Positions 42,470-52,399 of a DNA stretch of 64,000 nucleotides are shown in pieces; the first letter of the stretch is position 1, and each line of letters begins with the position of its first letter. The position numbers and the translations under genes are program-made. The notes below the pieces were generated by a model. It was given only the letters and a program-made list of their open reading frames with translations, was not told the DNA's origin and searched no databases. Source of the stretch: Deferribacteraceae bacterium V6Fe1 (GTDB lineage Bacteria; Chrysiogenota; Deferribacteres; Deferribacterales; Deferrivibrionaceae); contig CP063375.1 in the NCBI GenBank assembly GCA_022813675.1, positions 1,314,001 to 1,378,000 of the forward strand, read 5' to 3'.

Positions 42470-44371
42470 GTGGTTTTCAAAAATATTTTCTTATATTTAA
42501 CTATTTTTTTGTTTACTTTTAATGCGTTTGCTGTCGAAACAAAAACTATTACTATTTTTGGTGATAAAATTACAGAGTCAGATGCAAAACAGCAGGCTAA
42601 TATTATAATTTTGACATCGGAAGAGATTCAAAGGATAAATCCGAGGGATACATATGAGCTTTTAGAAATGATACCTGGTATAAATATTAAATCCTATGAT
42701 CGCAAAAATGTTACAGTTAATATAGGTGGTTTTGTAGGGGATAAGGCCGGATTAAACAATGTACTCATGATAAATGGACGAAAGATTAGCAATGCTGATA
42801 TGAGTAGTGCGGATCTTACATTGATACCTGTTGATGTGATAGAAAGGGTAGAGGTGTATTTGGGTAGCAATAGTGTCTTGTTTGGCGATAGGGCAACAGG
42901 CGGAGTAATAAATATTATCACTAAAAAACCTATAAATAATTCTTTTAAGATTAAAACAAATGCCGGTTCATATGGCTCTTATAATGCTTATGCCGAAGGG
43001 GTTTTAGCCGGTGAAAGATACTCTTTTTTGTTGAGTGGCAATAAATATGGCACACAAGGGTACCGCGATAACTCAGAATTGTATACCGGTACAATAAATG
43101 GAGAGTTTACCTATTATGCTGATAGATTTGATATTACATTTAATGGGCTTTATACCGACTCAACTTACGGTCTCCCCGGTGCACTGTCTCTGAATGAAAT
43201 AGCAACATATGGAAGAAAATACACTAACAGACCTAATGATGGCGGGCATGATTATGAATGGCTTTCAGGTGTTAGGGTATCTTACCATATTGGAAGTCTT
43301 GGAAAAATCATATTAGATTCCCAATATAAAAGTAGGAATAGAAACTATGAATTATGGGGTAACCATAATAAAGACGAACTGAAGTCTAATGTGAATAGTA
43401 TAAAATATGAATTGGGTTACAATAAAAACAGGTATAAAAACAAACTTATTGCCGGAATTGATATTGAAAATTACGATTTAGACACAAAATCGGTAAACAG
43501 TTTGAATAAATTTTTGAATAAATTAGAGAGGGATATTTTATCTTTTTTTGTTTCGGATAAGGTTGAATTAGATAAGTTTTATATTGAGTTAGGTTTCAGA
43601 ACTTCCGGTTTGGATGATAGTTATAAATCTGCCAACGAATCTAAGAATTTATCTGCTAATGCTTATAATATTGGAATTGGCTATAGTTTAACTAAAAATC
43701 AGAATATATATTTCAGGTATGATAAAAGTTTTAGGTTTCCAACGACGGATGAAATAAATGAATATAGTGGACTTAATACCGAAATAACCAAACAGGATAC
43801 CAAAACCTATGAAATTGGATACAAAATCAACTATGTAAACTATTATATTTCGGCATCTGCATATAAGCAAACTTCTGATAATGAAATATTTACTGATCCT
43901 GATTTCAATTGGTATAGCACTGGCCCGGCGAATATAAATCTTGACACTAGAAAATATGTGTTCAACTTTAATGGTGGTTACGACAACAAGCAAGTTCTGA
44001 TTAAAGCTTCATACAACTATATCGACTCAAAGCTTACTGAAGATGGCTACAACGGCAAAACAGTGCCTCTTGTTTCAAGGCATAATGTAAAAGCTACCGC
44101 TGGTTATAGGTTTGAAAACGGGGTAGGGTTATATTATGATTTTAGATATTTTAGCTCTTACTATAAAGGGAATGATTATAAAAACGTAGATTCAAAAATG
44201 GGCGGATATGCTATCAGTGACGTTAAGGTGGATTTTGTAACAAAAAACTACGAACTGTTTTTAAAAGTAAATAACATTTTCGATAAGAAATACTATGATT
44301 ATGTTTATGGTTCAGGGTATTATCCATCTACTGCAAGAAGTTTTCTGGCAGGAATATCTGTTAAGTTTTAG
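42470..44371 (+). CDS. btuB: TonB-dependent vitamin B12 receptor
   Basis: Outer membrane receptor of 633 residues. It has a signal peptide ending FNAFA, a TonB-box-like ETKTITIFG at the mature N-terminus, a plug domain (LLEMIPGINIKSYDR, VLMINGRKI, VIERVEVYLGSNSVLFGDRATGGVINIITKK) and a 22-strand-barrel-type remainder ending in SVKF with a terminal Phe. GTG 42470 is favoured: GGAGG lies 5 bases before it, while an in-frame ATG at 42458 overlaps that site. The riboswitch and the following B12 ABC genes identify the ligand as cobalamin or a corrinoid. Confidence 0.92.
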   Translation: MVFKNIFLYLTIFLFTFNAFAVETKTITIFGDKITESDAKQQANIIILTSEEIQRINPRDTYELLEMIPGINIKSYDRKNVTVNIGGFVGDKAGLNNVLMINGRKISNADMSSADLTLIPVDVIERVEVYLGSNSVLFGDRATGGVINIITKKPINNSFKIKTNAGSYGSYNAYAEGVLAGERYSFLLSGNKYGTQGYRDNSELYTGTINGEFTYYADRFDITFNGLYTDSTYGLPGALSLNEIATYGRKYTNRPNDGGHDYEWLSGVRVSYHIGSLGKIILDSQYKSRNRNYELWGNHNKDELKSNVNSIKYELGYNKNRYKNKLIAGIDIENYDLDTKSVNSLNKFLNKLERDILSFFVSDKVELDKFYIELGFRTSGLDDSYKSANESKNLSANAYNIGIGYSLTKNQNIYFRYDKSFRFPTTDEINEYSGLNTEITKQDTKTYEIGYKINYVNYYISASAYKQTSDNEIFTDPDFNWYSTGPANINLDTRKYVFNFNGGYDNKQVLIKASYNYIDSKLTEDGYNGKTVPLVSRHNVKATAGYRFENGVGLYYDFRYFSSYYKGNDYKNVDSKMGGYAISDVKVDFVTKNYELFLKVNNIFDKKYYDYVYGSGYYPSTARSFLAGISVKF

Positions 44372-44374
44372 ACA

Positions 44375-45256
44375 ATGGTTAAATTTTATAGTTTGCGGGG
44401 AGCTTTTCCCCGCTTTCAAATATTTTTCTTGTTGTGTATAGTTTTTCTTATTTCCCCCATTAGGTTATATGCTTTAAAGATAGTTTCATTGACCCCTTCG
44501 GTTACCAAACAGCTTATTGTTTTGGGGTTAAAGGATAGTATTGTTGGTTGTACTTCCTATTGCCCTTTGGCTGGGGATAAAAGTTCAAGTGCAGTCGTTG
44601 TAGGTACAGTTTCAGATATAAATATCGAAACAATTTTAAAATTAAAGCCTGACTTGGTATTTGCTAATTCTTTGACCAATTCAAAGGCAATTGAAAAGCT
44701 AAAAAGGCTTGGTATAAGGGTTGAGATTTTTGAGTATCCCAAAAGGATTGAAGATATTTTTGATACTCTAATAAAACTTGGAGAATATACAGGTAAAGTT
44801 GATATTGCGCATAAAATTTTTTGGGAGTCCAAAGTAAAATTAAAAGTAGTAAGAGAAAGATTTTCAAGAAAAGAAAAACAAAGATTATTTTTTGTAGTAG
44901 GCATTAATCCACTTTTTACTGTGGCAAAAGACACATATATCGACGACATGATTGGAGTTATAAATTGTGAAAATGTATCACACAACCTTATTTCAGGAAT
45001 GATATCCAAGGAGTATGTGTTAAAAAGTAACCCAGATGCAATATTGATTATGGATATGGGGGTTATGGCTCAAGATGTAATAACAGAATTCAAAAAATAT
45101 GGCTTTTTAAACTTTGTTAAAAATGATAAATTTTTAATGGTTAATGCAGATAGACTGGGCAGCCCTGCACTACCTGATTTTATCGACTTAATTGATGAAA
45201 TCGGGATAATGGTTCATGGTTTTGGTATTTCAGTAAATAAGGCAGAAGATGAATAA
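44375..45256 (+). CDS. btuF: Periplasmic cobalamin-binding protein
   Basis: Class III solute-binding protein of 293 residues delivering B12 to BtuCD. A hydrophobic export segment occupies about residues 14-33, then KIVSLTPSVTKQLIVLGL, the usual start of BtuF-like proteins, VGTVSDINIETILKLKPDLVFA and NPDAILIMDMG. The ATG at 44375 lies 3 bases after the btuB stop and has no ribosome binding site, so translation may be coupled to btuB or start at a downstream TTG. A GC-rich hairpin lies in codons 7-13. Overlaps btuC by 8 bases. Confidence 0.88.
   Translation: MVKFYSLRGAFPRFQIFFLLCIVFLISPIRLYALKIVSLTPSVTKQLIVLGLKDSIVGCTSYCPLAGDKSSSAVVVGTVSDINIETILKLKPDLVFANSLTNSKAIEKLKRLGIRVEIFEYPKRIEDIFDTLIKLGEYTGKVDIAHKIFWESKVKLKVVRERFSRKEKQRLFFVVGINPLFTVAKDTYIDDMIGVINCENVSHNLISGMISKEYVLKSNPDAILIMDMGVMAQDVITEFKKYGFLNFVKNDKFLMVNADRLGSPALPDFIDLIDEIGIMVHGFGISVNKAEDE
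44395..44413 (+). promoter_or_regulatory. GC-rich hairpin in the 5' end of btuF
   Basis: GCGGGGA (44395-44401) and TCCCCGC (44407-44413) form a perfect 7-bp stem with a 5-base loop, followed by TTTCAAATATTTTTC. It stands out in an AT-rich gene and could be a partial terminator between btuB and btuFCD, a translation block, or an RNA-stability element. Confidence 0.45.
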
Positions 45257-46226
45257 CAGGAAAGCAGCTTTCAGACTTTTTATATTGTTTTTATTTATGT
45301 TAATAATATTTATTTTTCATATGTTTTACGGGGTTGATATTTTTAACGGCTTATTTTCTGATATAGATAAAACAATTTTAACACAAATTCGTCTTCCACG
45401 AGGTTTTTTAGGGATTTTAGCTGGAGGCGGGCTCTCTGTCTGTGGGGCAGCATTGCAAGGTGTCTTTAGAAATAATCTTGTTGAGCCTTACACCCTTGGT
45501 GTATCAGGTGGAGCGGCTGTAGGTGTAGCTTTGGCTATATCGCTTTCACTGAATATGTTACTTGGTTATTTTACGCTAATTTTAGCGGGTTTTCTTGGCG
45601 CTGTTTTTGTGCTTTTTTTGCTTTACTACATTGCAATTAAAGAAAATAGGTTTGATATAAAGACGTTATTACTGATAGGTGTAATGATAAGTTTTATGTC
45701 ATCTTCTATTTTAATGTTAATACTTTCTGTATCAAAAACAGAAAATTTGCATGGTATTATATTTTGGATGATGGGCTCACTGAGTGATGCTGAAAATATG
45801 ATAAATATTTGGTTGGGTATTATAGTACTGTCAGGACTGTTTGTTTTTTATTTAATGGCCAATGATTTAAATGCCATACAATTTGGATATGAAAAGAGCT
45901 TTACGTTGGGGGTAAATGTAGAGAATGTCATAAGAATGACAGTTTTAATTTCTTCGCTTGTAACGGCATCTATTGTTTCCGTGACAGGTGTGATTGGCTT
46001 TGTTGGGCTTGTAGTCCCTCATGTAATGCGAAAGTTTTTTTATAATGATTTTAGAATCTTGTTTTTAGCATCTTTTTTAGGTGGTGGTGCATTTTTACTG
46101 TTATCCGACATGATTGCAAGTAAGATTATTTATCCCATAGAGCTTCCTGTGGGGGTTGTGACCGGAATTTTGGGTGGTGCTTTGTTTATTAATATCTTTC
46201 GAAAAGAGAGAGTAAAATGGAAGTGA
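45249..46226 (+). CDS. btuC: Vitamin B12 ABC transporter permease
   Basis: FecCD/BtuC-type inner membrane permease of 325 residues with about ten hydrophobic segments. Family motifs include QIRLPRGFLGILAGGGLSVCGAALQGVFRNNLVEPYTLGVSGG near the start of the core, FWMMGSL, and VTGVIGFVGLVVPHVMRKF, the coupling region contacting the ATPase. It overlaps btuF by 8 bases and btuD by 10 bases. Ligand assignment comes from the riboswitch and operon. Confidence 0.92.
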   Translation: MNNRKAAFRLFILFLFMLIIFIFHMFYGVDIFNGLFSDIDKTILTQIRLPRGFLGILAGGGLSVCGAALQGVFRNNLVEPYTLGVSGGAAVGVALAISLSLNMLLGYFTLILAGFLGAVFVLFLLYYIAIKENRFDIKTLLLIGVMISFMSSSILMLILSVSKTENLHGIIFWMMGSLSDAENMINIWLGIIVLSGLFVFYLMANDLNAIQFGYEKSFTLGVNVENVIRMTVLISSLVTASIVSVTGVIGFVGLVVPHVMRKFFYNDFRILFLASFLGGGAFLLLSDMIASKIIYPIELPVGVVTGILGGALFINIFRKERVKWK

Positions 46227-47038
46227 TAAGGCTTGAGAATGTGATTTCTGGCTATGAAAGCGGGTTTTTATTAAGAGAGATAAATATTAAAGTCAATAAA
46301 TGTGCTTTTTTAGGGATTATAGGTCCAAATGGCTCAGGTAAAACTACACTATTAAAAACAATTGCCGGAATTGTTAAGCCTTTTAAAGGAAATATATTTT
46401 TAAATAATGTCAATTATTTGTTACTTGACAGGAAGGAGAGAAGCAAAAGGGTGGCGTATGTCAGCCAATTTGTTGAAAATAAAGATATTAAAGTGATTGA
46501 CTATATTTTAGCCGGTAGATTGCCACATTTTAGAAAATTTCAACTTTTTGAGACAAAAAATGACATACATAAGGCATATCGCTTTATGGAAATTTTCAAT
46601 ATTTTAGATATCAAAGATAAATTTATGTTTGAATTAAGTGGAGGGCAACAACAGGTTGTGGCAATATGTTCTGCTCTTGTACAAGAACCTGAAATATTAT
46701 TGCTTGATGAGCCTACAGCACATCTTGATTTAAATTATCAGATTAAAATTCTTGACTTACTGCAAGAGCTCAACGAAAATCTTAATCTTTCTATAATAAG
46801 CATTTTTCATGACTTGAATCTTGCAGCCGAGTATTGCAGCAATATTGTCGTGCTTAAAAATGGTCAAATTGTTAAATACGGTAAAGTTGAAGATGTCCTT
46901 AAATATGATATTCTTGAGGCAGTATATGAGACTGTTATTGTAACCGATACAAATCCTGTTTCAAAAAGGCCTATTGTTCTACCTGCTTCTAAAAATGCTT
47001 TAAAGAGTAGTTTAAGGGTGGAAAAAGTTGATAAATAG
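46217..47038 (+). CDS. btuD: Vitamin B12 ABC transporter ATPase
   Basis: ATP-binding subunit of 273 residues: Walker A GPNGSGKTTL near residue 38, the Q-loop in YVSQF, signature LSGGQQQ, Walker B ILLLDEPTAHLD and the switch histidine in SIFHDLN. FepC/BtuD-like, with about 30 residues beyond the standard domain. Overlaps btuC by 10 bases and the tonB-like gene by 11 bases. Confidence 0.93.
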   Translation: MEVIRLENVISGYESGFLLREINIKVNKCAFLGIIGPNGSGKTTLLKTIAGIVKPFKGNIFLNNVNYLLLDRKERSKRVAYVSQFVENKDIKVIDYILAGRLPHFRKFQLFETKNDIHKAYRFMEIFNILDIKDKFMFELSGGQQQVVAICSALVQEPEILLLDEPTAHLDLNYQIKILDLLQELNENLNLSIISIFHDLNLAAEYCSNIVVLKNGQIVKYGKVEDVLKYDILEAVYETVIVTDTNPVSKRPIVLPASKNALKSSLRVEKVDK

Positions 47039-47777
47039 CAAACTGGCAATATTTGTTTTACTTTCAGCTGTATTTCATTTTATGATTTTTACGTTAATGC
47101 AATACGATATAAAAGATTATCCAAGCAAAGTCTCAGATGGCAGGTATTCTGTTTATTTTTTTAAAATTGCGGATAAAAAAACTGCCTTAAAAAATGATGA
47201 TTTTAAGACTACTAAAAGAAATAGAACTGTCAAAGAAAGCATTAAGACTAACAAAAATGCTATGCCAAAAAAAGAGATTTCCAACATAAACAAAACAGAA
47301 CAAGTTGTAGCTTACAAAAATCAGGCAGACAATCAGACTGAAATTACGGGTATTGAAGCTAAACAATCGAGATCATTTATTACAAAGACATTAGGGTTTC
47401 GCAAGGAGGAAAGTAGTTATCATAAGACGGATAATATTAACGATAATTTTGCTTTAGCTGATAAAGGTGAGAAGCAAAATGCAGAGCTTTTGGTAAATTT
47501 TGACGTGGAAAAATATTCAAAATACGCCCTTTCAGTCATTAGAAATGTATTGGATTATCCTTATTTCGCAAGGAAAAGAGGGATTGAGGGGGATGTTGAA
47601 GTATTGATTAAAGTCTCAAAAGGTGGAAAGTTAGAGGATTTAAAACTGATAAAATCTTCCGGTTACAACGTATTGGACGAAAACACACTTAAACTTGCAG
47701 GCAAAGTGGATTTTGAAAGAAAACCACCTGACAATGTAGAATTTCCTGTTAAAATATCTTACAGGTTAAATCAATAA
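47028..47777 (+). CDS. tonB: TonB-like energy transducer
   Basis: A 249-residue protein with a single N-terminal membrane anchor (about residues 5-25), a Lys-rich periplasmic spacer and a TonB C-terminal domain: NVLDYPYFARKRGIEGDVEVLIKVSKGGKLEDLKLIKSSGYNVLDE. It would couple inner membrane proton motive force from an ExbBD complex to BtuB; exbB and exbD are not in the window. The spacer is not Pro-rich as in E. coli TonB. Starts at TTG 47028 inside the end of btuD, so it is likely dedicated to B12 uptake. Confidence 0.87.
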   Translation: MINSKLAIFVLLSAVFHFMIFTLMQYDIKDYPSKVSDGRYSVYFFKIADKKTALKNDDFKTTKRNRTVKESIKTNKNAMPKKEISNINKTEQVVAYKNQADNQTEITGIEAKQSRSFITKTLGFRKEESSYHKTDNINDNFALADKGEKQNAELLVNFDVEKYSKYALSVIRNVLDYPYFARKRGIEGDVEVLIKVSKGGKLEDLKLIKSSGYNVLDENTLKLAGKVDFERKPPDNVEFPVKISYRLNQ

Positions 47778-47845
47778 ATGCATTAGTTGGGTTTTTCAGT
47801 GATGCGATTTTGTGTATCAACGTAAGGGATAAAAGGGGTAAGTTT

Positions 47846-48091
47846 ATGAACAGTTACAGACATTTCAGCAATAAAGACTGCGAGTATTATCCTTGTCATG
47901 GAATAGAAAACCAAAACTGTTTATTTTGTTTTTGTCCTCTATATTTTATAGATAGTTGTGGAGGAGATTATAAAATGATTAATAAGATAAAAGACTGCTC
48001 AAAATGTATAAAAAATCATGATGAAAACAGCTATGATTTTATTTTAAAAAGACTAAAGCTTGTTTTTGAAGAAAAAAAGAAAGACAAATAG
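47846..48091 (+). CDS. Cysteine-rich small protein
   Basis: An 81-residue protein with nine cysteines, arranged around DCEYYPCHG, NCLFCFCPLY, SCGG and DCSKCIKNH, likely to bind a metal ion or iron-sulfur cluster. It matches the pattern of the small cysteine-rich domain family often seen beside corrinoid-related genes. ATG 47846 follows AAGGGG; an in-frame upstream start at 47810 has poor support. It is the last gene of the B12 uptake operon, 68 bases after tonB. Function unknown; a role in corrinoid handling is inference from context. Confidence 0.75.
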   Translation: MNSYRHFSNKDCEYYPCHGIENQNCLFCFCPLYFIDSCGGDYKMINKIKDCSKCIKNHDENSYDFILKRLKLVFEEKKKDK

Positions 48092-48245
48092 CTTTTATAG
48101 CAAGTTGTTAGTTTATTATTTTATAAATTTGGTGGCTTGAGAGGTGGTTTTTAAGTGGGTCAATAGAGGCGTCTGAAATAGCTATACTATATTTCATTGT
48201 ATCCTTTTGGTATTTTAAATATTTTGATAAACTCTAAAAATTTAC

Positions 48246-48274
48246 TTGAAAACAGACCATTATTGTGTTAATCG
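48246..48274 (+). promoter_or_regulatory. Weak candidate promoter of the ilv operon
   Basis: TTGAAA (48246-48251), 17-base spacer, TAATCG (48269-48274) with a TG one base before the -10. The 277-base gap upstream of ilvB has no T-box, no leucine- or valine-rich leader peptide and no obvious attenuator. Confidence 0.3.
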
Positions 48275-48368
48275 TTTAAAAAAATTTAGTGTAATTAAAC
48301 ATGATTTTTAAAATATGTTTGCTTAGGGTTATACCCAGGTAAATATTAGAAAAAATAAGGGGTAATTT

Positions 48369-50063
48369 ATGAGCAGGACAGGCGCAGAGGCATTGGTAGA
48401 ATGCTTGAAAAAGCAAAATGTTGACATAGTATTTGGTTATCCCGGCGGTGTGCTACTTGGTATTTATGATACTCTATTTGATGCTGATATTCTTCATGTG
48501 CTTCCTCGTCATGAGCAAGGTGGTGTTCATGCTGCTGATGGGTATGCCAGGGCAACAGGAAAGGTTGGTGTCTGTTTTGGAACAAGTGGACCCGGTGCTA
48601 CAAACCTTGTGACAGGCATTGCAAATGCATATATGGATTCTGTTCCTTTGGTGGCATTTACCGGTCAAGTGCCTACAGCTTTAATCGGTGGAGATGCATT
48701 TCAAGAAGCGGACATTATAGGGATTACAAGACCTATTGTTAAACACAGCTATCTTGTACAAAATGTAGATGATTTGCCAAGGGTTATAAATGAAGCATTT
48801 TATATCGCTAGTACAGGAAGGCCAGGGCCAGTTGTAATAGATTTGCCAAAAGATGTGGTTGCAGGAAAAACTAAGACAAAGTGTAGTGGCAAAATAGATT
48901 TGCCGGGTTACAACCCGACCTATGAAGGTCACCCTTTGCAGATAAAAAAGCTTTTGAAAGAGCTATCAGAGGCAAAAAAACCGGTTATATATGCTGGTGG
49001 TGGTGTAATTATAAGTGGAGCTACCGAAGAGCTTGTCAAGCTATCCGAGAAGATTGGACTACCGGTTGTGAATTCTTTTTTAGGTCTGGGAGGTTTCCCA
49101 AGTGCTCATGAGAACTATGTTGGTTGGTTAGGGATGCACGGTAATTTTGCTTCAAATATGGCAATGACTGAAACCGATTTTATACTTGCTATCGGTACAA
49201 GATTTTCCGACAGGTCAACAGGCAGACTCGACGGTTTTGCGCCTAATGCAAAAATTGCTCATATAGATATTGACCCTGCTTCAATAAGTAAGATTGTGGA
49301 TATAGATATACCGGTAGTTGGTGATTGTAAAAAAGTCTTGAAGCAGATGGAAGAGTATCTTGATAAGTTTAACTGGGAGAAGAATGCCGAAAGCAGAAAA
49401 GGGTGGTTGAAAAAGATAAGAGCGTGGAATAGCGAAAGACCGTTTAGTTATAAAAAATCTGATAAAGTGATAAAACCTCAATTTGTAGTTGAGGAGATAT
49501 GCAGGCTTACTGACGGAGAGGCAATAATTGCGACGGAAGTAGGACAAAATCAGATGTGGGCTGGACAGTTTTATAAATTTAAGCACCCCAGACAGTTTAT
49601 AAGCTCAGGGGGGCTTGGTACGATGGGGTTTGGTTTTCCTGCTGCAATCGGGGCTAAACTTGGCAGACCTGATAAACACGTTTTTGACATTGCCGGTGAT
49701 GGGAGCTTCTTGATGAATATGCAGGAGATTTGCACTGCCGTCCAATACAGAGTAGGGGTAAAGGTTGCCATACTTAATAATAAGTTTTTAGGGATGATTA
49801 GACAGTGGCAGCACCTATTTTACAATAAAAGGTATTCTTATTCATGTCTTGAATGCCAGCCTGACTTTGTCAAGCTTGCAGATGCATACGGGTGTGTTGG
49901 TCTGATAGCTGAAAAACCGTCAGAAGTAGCCGATGTCATTGCCGAGTCTCTAAAGATTGAAGATAAACCTGTCTTGATGGACTTTAGAGTGGATAGAGAA
50001 GAAAACGTATATCCTATGGTGCCTGCAGGTGCAGCACTCAATGAAATGATATACGGGGAGTAG
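48369..50063 (+). CDS. ilvB: Acetolactate synthase large (catalytic) subunit
   Basis: Thiamine-diphosphate enzyme making acetolactate or acetohydroxybutyrate for valine, leucine and isoleucine. The 564-residue protein has the catalytic Glu region FGYPGGVLLGIYD, HEQGGVHAADGYARATGKVG, GPGATNLVTGIANAY, the FAD-binding central domain, and the ThDP motif GDGSFLMNMQEICTAVQYRVGVKVAILNN. Full length. It is followed after 4 bases by the regulatory subunit. Confidence 0.96.
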   Translation: MSRTGAEALVECLKKQNVDIVFGYPGGVLLGIYDTLFDADILHVLPRHEQGGVHAADGYARATGKVGVCFGTSGPGATNLVTGIANAYMDSVPLVAFTGQVPTALIGGDAFQEADIIGITRPIVKHSYLVQNVDDLPRVINEAFYIASTGRPGPVVIDLPKDVVAGKTKTKCSGKIDLPGYNPTYEGHPLQIKKLLKELSEAKKPVIYAGGGVIISGATEELVKLSEKIGLPVVNSFLGLGGFPSAHENYVGWLGMHGNFASNMAMTETDFILAIGTRFSDRSTGRLDGFAPNAKIAHIDIDPASISKIVDIDIPVVGDCKKVLKQMEEYLDKFNWEKNAESRKGWLKKIRAWNSERPFSYKKSDKVIKPQFVVEEICRLTDGEAIIATEVGQNQMWAGQFYKFKHPRQFISSGGLGTMGFGFPAAIGAKLGRPDKHVFDIAGDGSFLMNMQEICTAVQYRVGVKVAILNNKFLGMIRQWQHLFYNKRYSYSCLECQPDFVKLADAYGCVGLIAEKPSEVADVIAESLKIEDKPVLMDFRVDREENVYPMVPAGAALNEMIYGE

Positions 50064-50067
50064 TATT

Positions 50068-50583
50068 ATGAGACATATTATTTCCGTTTTAGTTGAAAAT
50101 AATTTTGGGGTTTTGTCGAGGGTAGCAGGGCTTTTTAGTGGAAGAGGTTACAATATAGAAAGTCTTTCTGTAGGCGTTACTGACGACCCAAAGTTTTCGG
50201 TAATGACAATAGTTACGCATGGTGATGACAAGATTGTTGAGCAAATAATCAAGCAGTTAAGAAAATTGATTAATACAATAAGAGTCAGAGATGTAACCCA
50301 AATGGACCATATTGAAAGGGAGATGATGCTTGTAAAAGTCCATGCTTCTCCTAAATATAGGGCGGAAATATTTGGAATAGTAAATACTTTTAGGGGTAAG
50401 ATTGTAGATTTGACTACCGAGTCCATGGTTATAGAAATTACCGGCACTAAAGATAAAAATAAAGCTTTTTTGGATGTTTTGGAAGTATATGGTATTATTG
50501 AGGTGGTAAGGACAGGTAGCGTAGCAATAGCAAGAGGTAGCAAGGCTACTACTGATTTTACAAAACAAGATTTAAAACACTAG
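50068..50583 (+). CDS. ilvN: Acetolactate synthase small (regulatory) subunit
   Basis: A 171-residue ACT-domain subunit conferring valine feedback control. It starts MRHIISVLVENNFGVLSRVAGLFSGRGYNIESLSVG, the hallmark of the family, and has the second domain with RELMLVKV-like REMMLVKVHA and DLTTESMVIEITG. Long form similar to IlvH. It lies directly between ilvB and ilvC. Confidence 0.95.
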   Translation: MRHIISVLVENNFGVLSRVAGLFSGRGYNIESLSVGVTDDPKFSVMTIVTHGDDKIVEQIIKQLRKLINTIRVRDVTQMDHIEREMMLVKVHASPKYRAEIFGIVNTFRGKIVDLTTESMVIEITGTKDKNKAFLDVLEVYGIIEVVRTGSVAIARGSKATTDFTKQDLKH

Positions 50584-50592
50584 GAGGAATAA

Positions 50593-51609
<1,017 letters not shown>

Positions 51610-51618
51610 TCTAATCAT

Positions 51619-51646
51619 GGGAGGGTTATCCTCCCTTCTCTTTTTT
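51619..51646 (+). terminator. Rho-independent terminator after ilvC
   Basis: GGGAGG (51619-51624) and CCTCCC (51630-51635), loop GTTAT, followed by TTCTCTTTTTT. Separates ilvBNC from psd-pssA. Confidence 0.85.
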
Positions 51647-51760
51647 AAGAAAAGTGTTAAGTTAGTTTGATTATTCTAATAAGTTAGCAGTGTTAGTTAA
51701 AATGCTCTTGCTTTTTTTTTTATACTTGTTAAATTACTAGAAAAATAATGGGAGTCGAAT

Positions 51761-52399
51761 TTGATAGCGAAAGAAGGTTTTCCTTTTATTGTAACTGCGG
51801 CAATTTTATTTGTCGTTTTTTTGGTTTTTCCAAAATGGCTTTTGGTAGTTTTAAGTTTAACTTGTGTTGTTTTCTTTTTAATATTTTTCAGAGACCCGGA
51901 AAGAACTGTTCCCCCTTTTGAAAACATTGCGGTTTCTGCTGCAGATGGAAAGGTCGTGGAAATAAAGGATGAAGAGTTAGATGGGGTTTCATATAAAAAA
52001 GTAAGTGTATTTATGAATGTCTTTAATGTCCATGTAAACCGTATGCCTGTTACCGGCACAGTTGTTAAGGTTGAGCATAGACCCGGAAAATTTTTGGCGG
52101 CAGATAAGCCTGAAAGCTCTATGGAAAATGAACAAAATCTTATCTATGTGGACTCAAAATACGGTAAAATGATATTTAAACAGGTTGCTGGTCTTGTAGC
52201 CAGAAGGACAGTTTGCTATGCGAAGGAAAATGAGTTGTTGCAAATAGGCGATAGGTTAGGTATAATAAAATTCTCGTCAAGAGTTGATCATTATTTTCCG
52301 GCGGATACATTTATAGCGGTAAGCCTTAATGACCATGTTAAAGCCGGGGAAACTGTGATTGCAAGATTTGAAGGTGTTAAAGAAGGAGAAGATAGTTGA
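51761..52399 (+). CDS. psd: Phosphatidylserine decarboxylase proenzyme (short form)
   Basis: Pyruvoyl enzyme producing phosphatidylethanolamine. The 212-residue short form has an N-terminal hydrophobic pair (VTAAILFVVFLVF, LLVVLSLTCVVFFLIFF), FFRDPERTVPP, SAADGKV, the FMNVFNVHVNRMP segment with catalytic histidine, and the processing region KFSSRVDHYFP. The cleavage motif usually reads GS; here it is Ser172-Ser173. It starts at TTG 51761 with GGGAG upstream, and overlaps pssA by 4 bases, linking the two steps of phosphatidylethanolamine synthesis. Confidence 0.9.
   Translation: MIAKEGFPFIVTAAILFVVFLVFPKWLLVVLSLTCVVFFLIFFRDPERTVPPFENIAVSAADGKVVEIKDEELDGVSYKKVSVFMNVFNVHVNRMPVTGTVVKVEHRPGKFLAADKPESSMENEQNLIYVDSKYGKMIFKQVAGLVARRTVCYAKENELLQIGDRLGIIKFSSRVDHYFPADTFIAVSLNDHVKAGETVIARFEGVKEGEDS

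Noticed and set aside
48092-48368. T-box, leader peptide or regulatory RNA upstream of ilvB
   Set aside because: No T-box core sequence, no run of branched-chain amino acid codons and no strong terminator/antiterminator pair were found.
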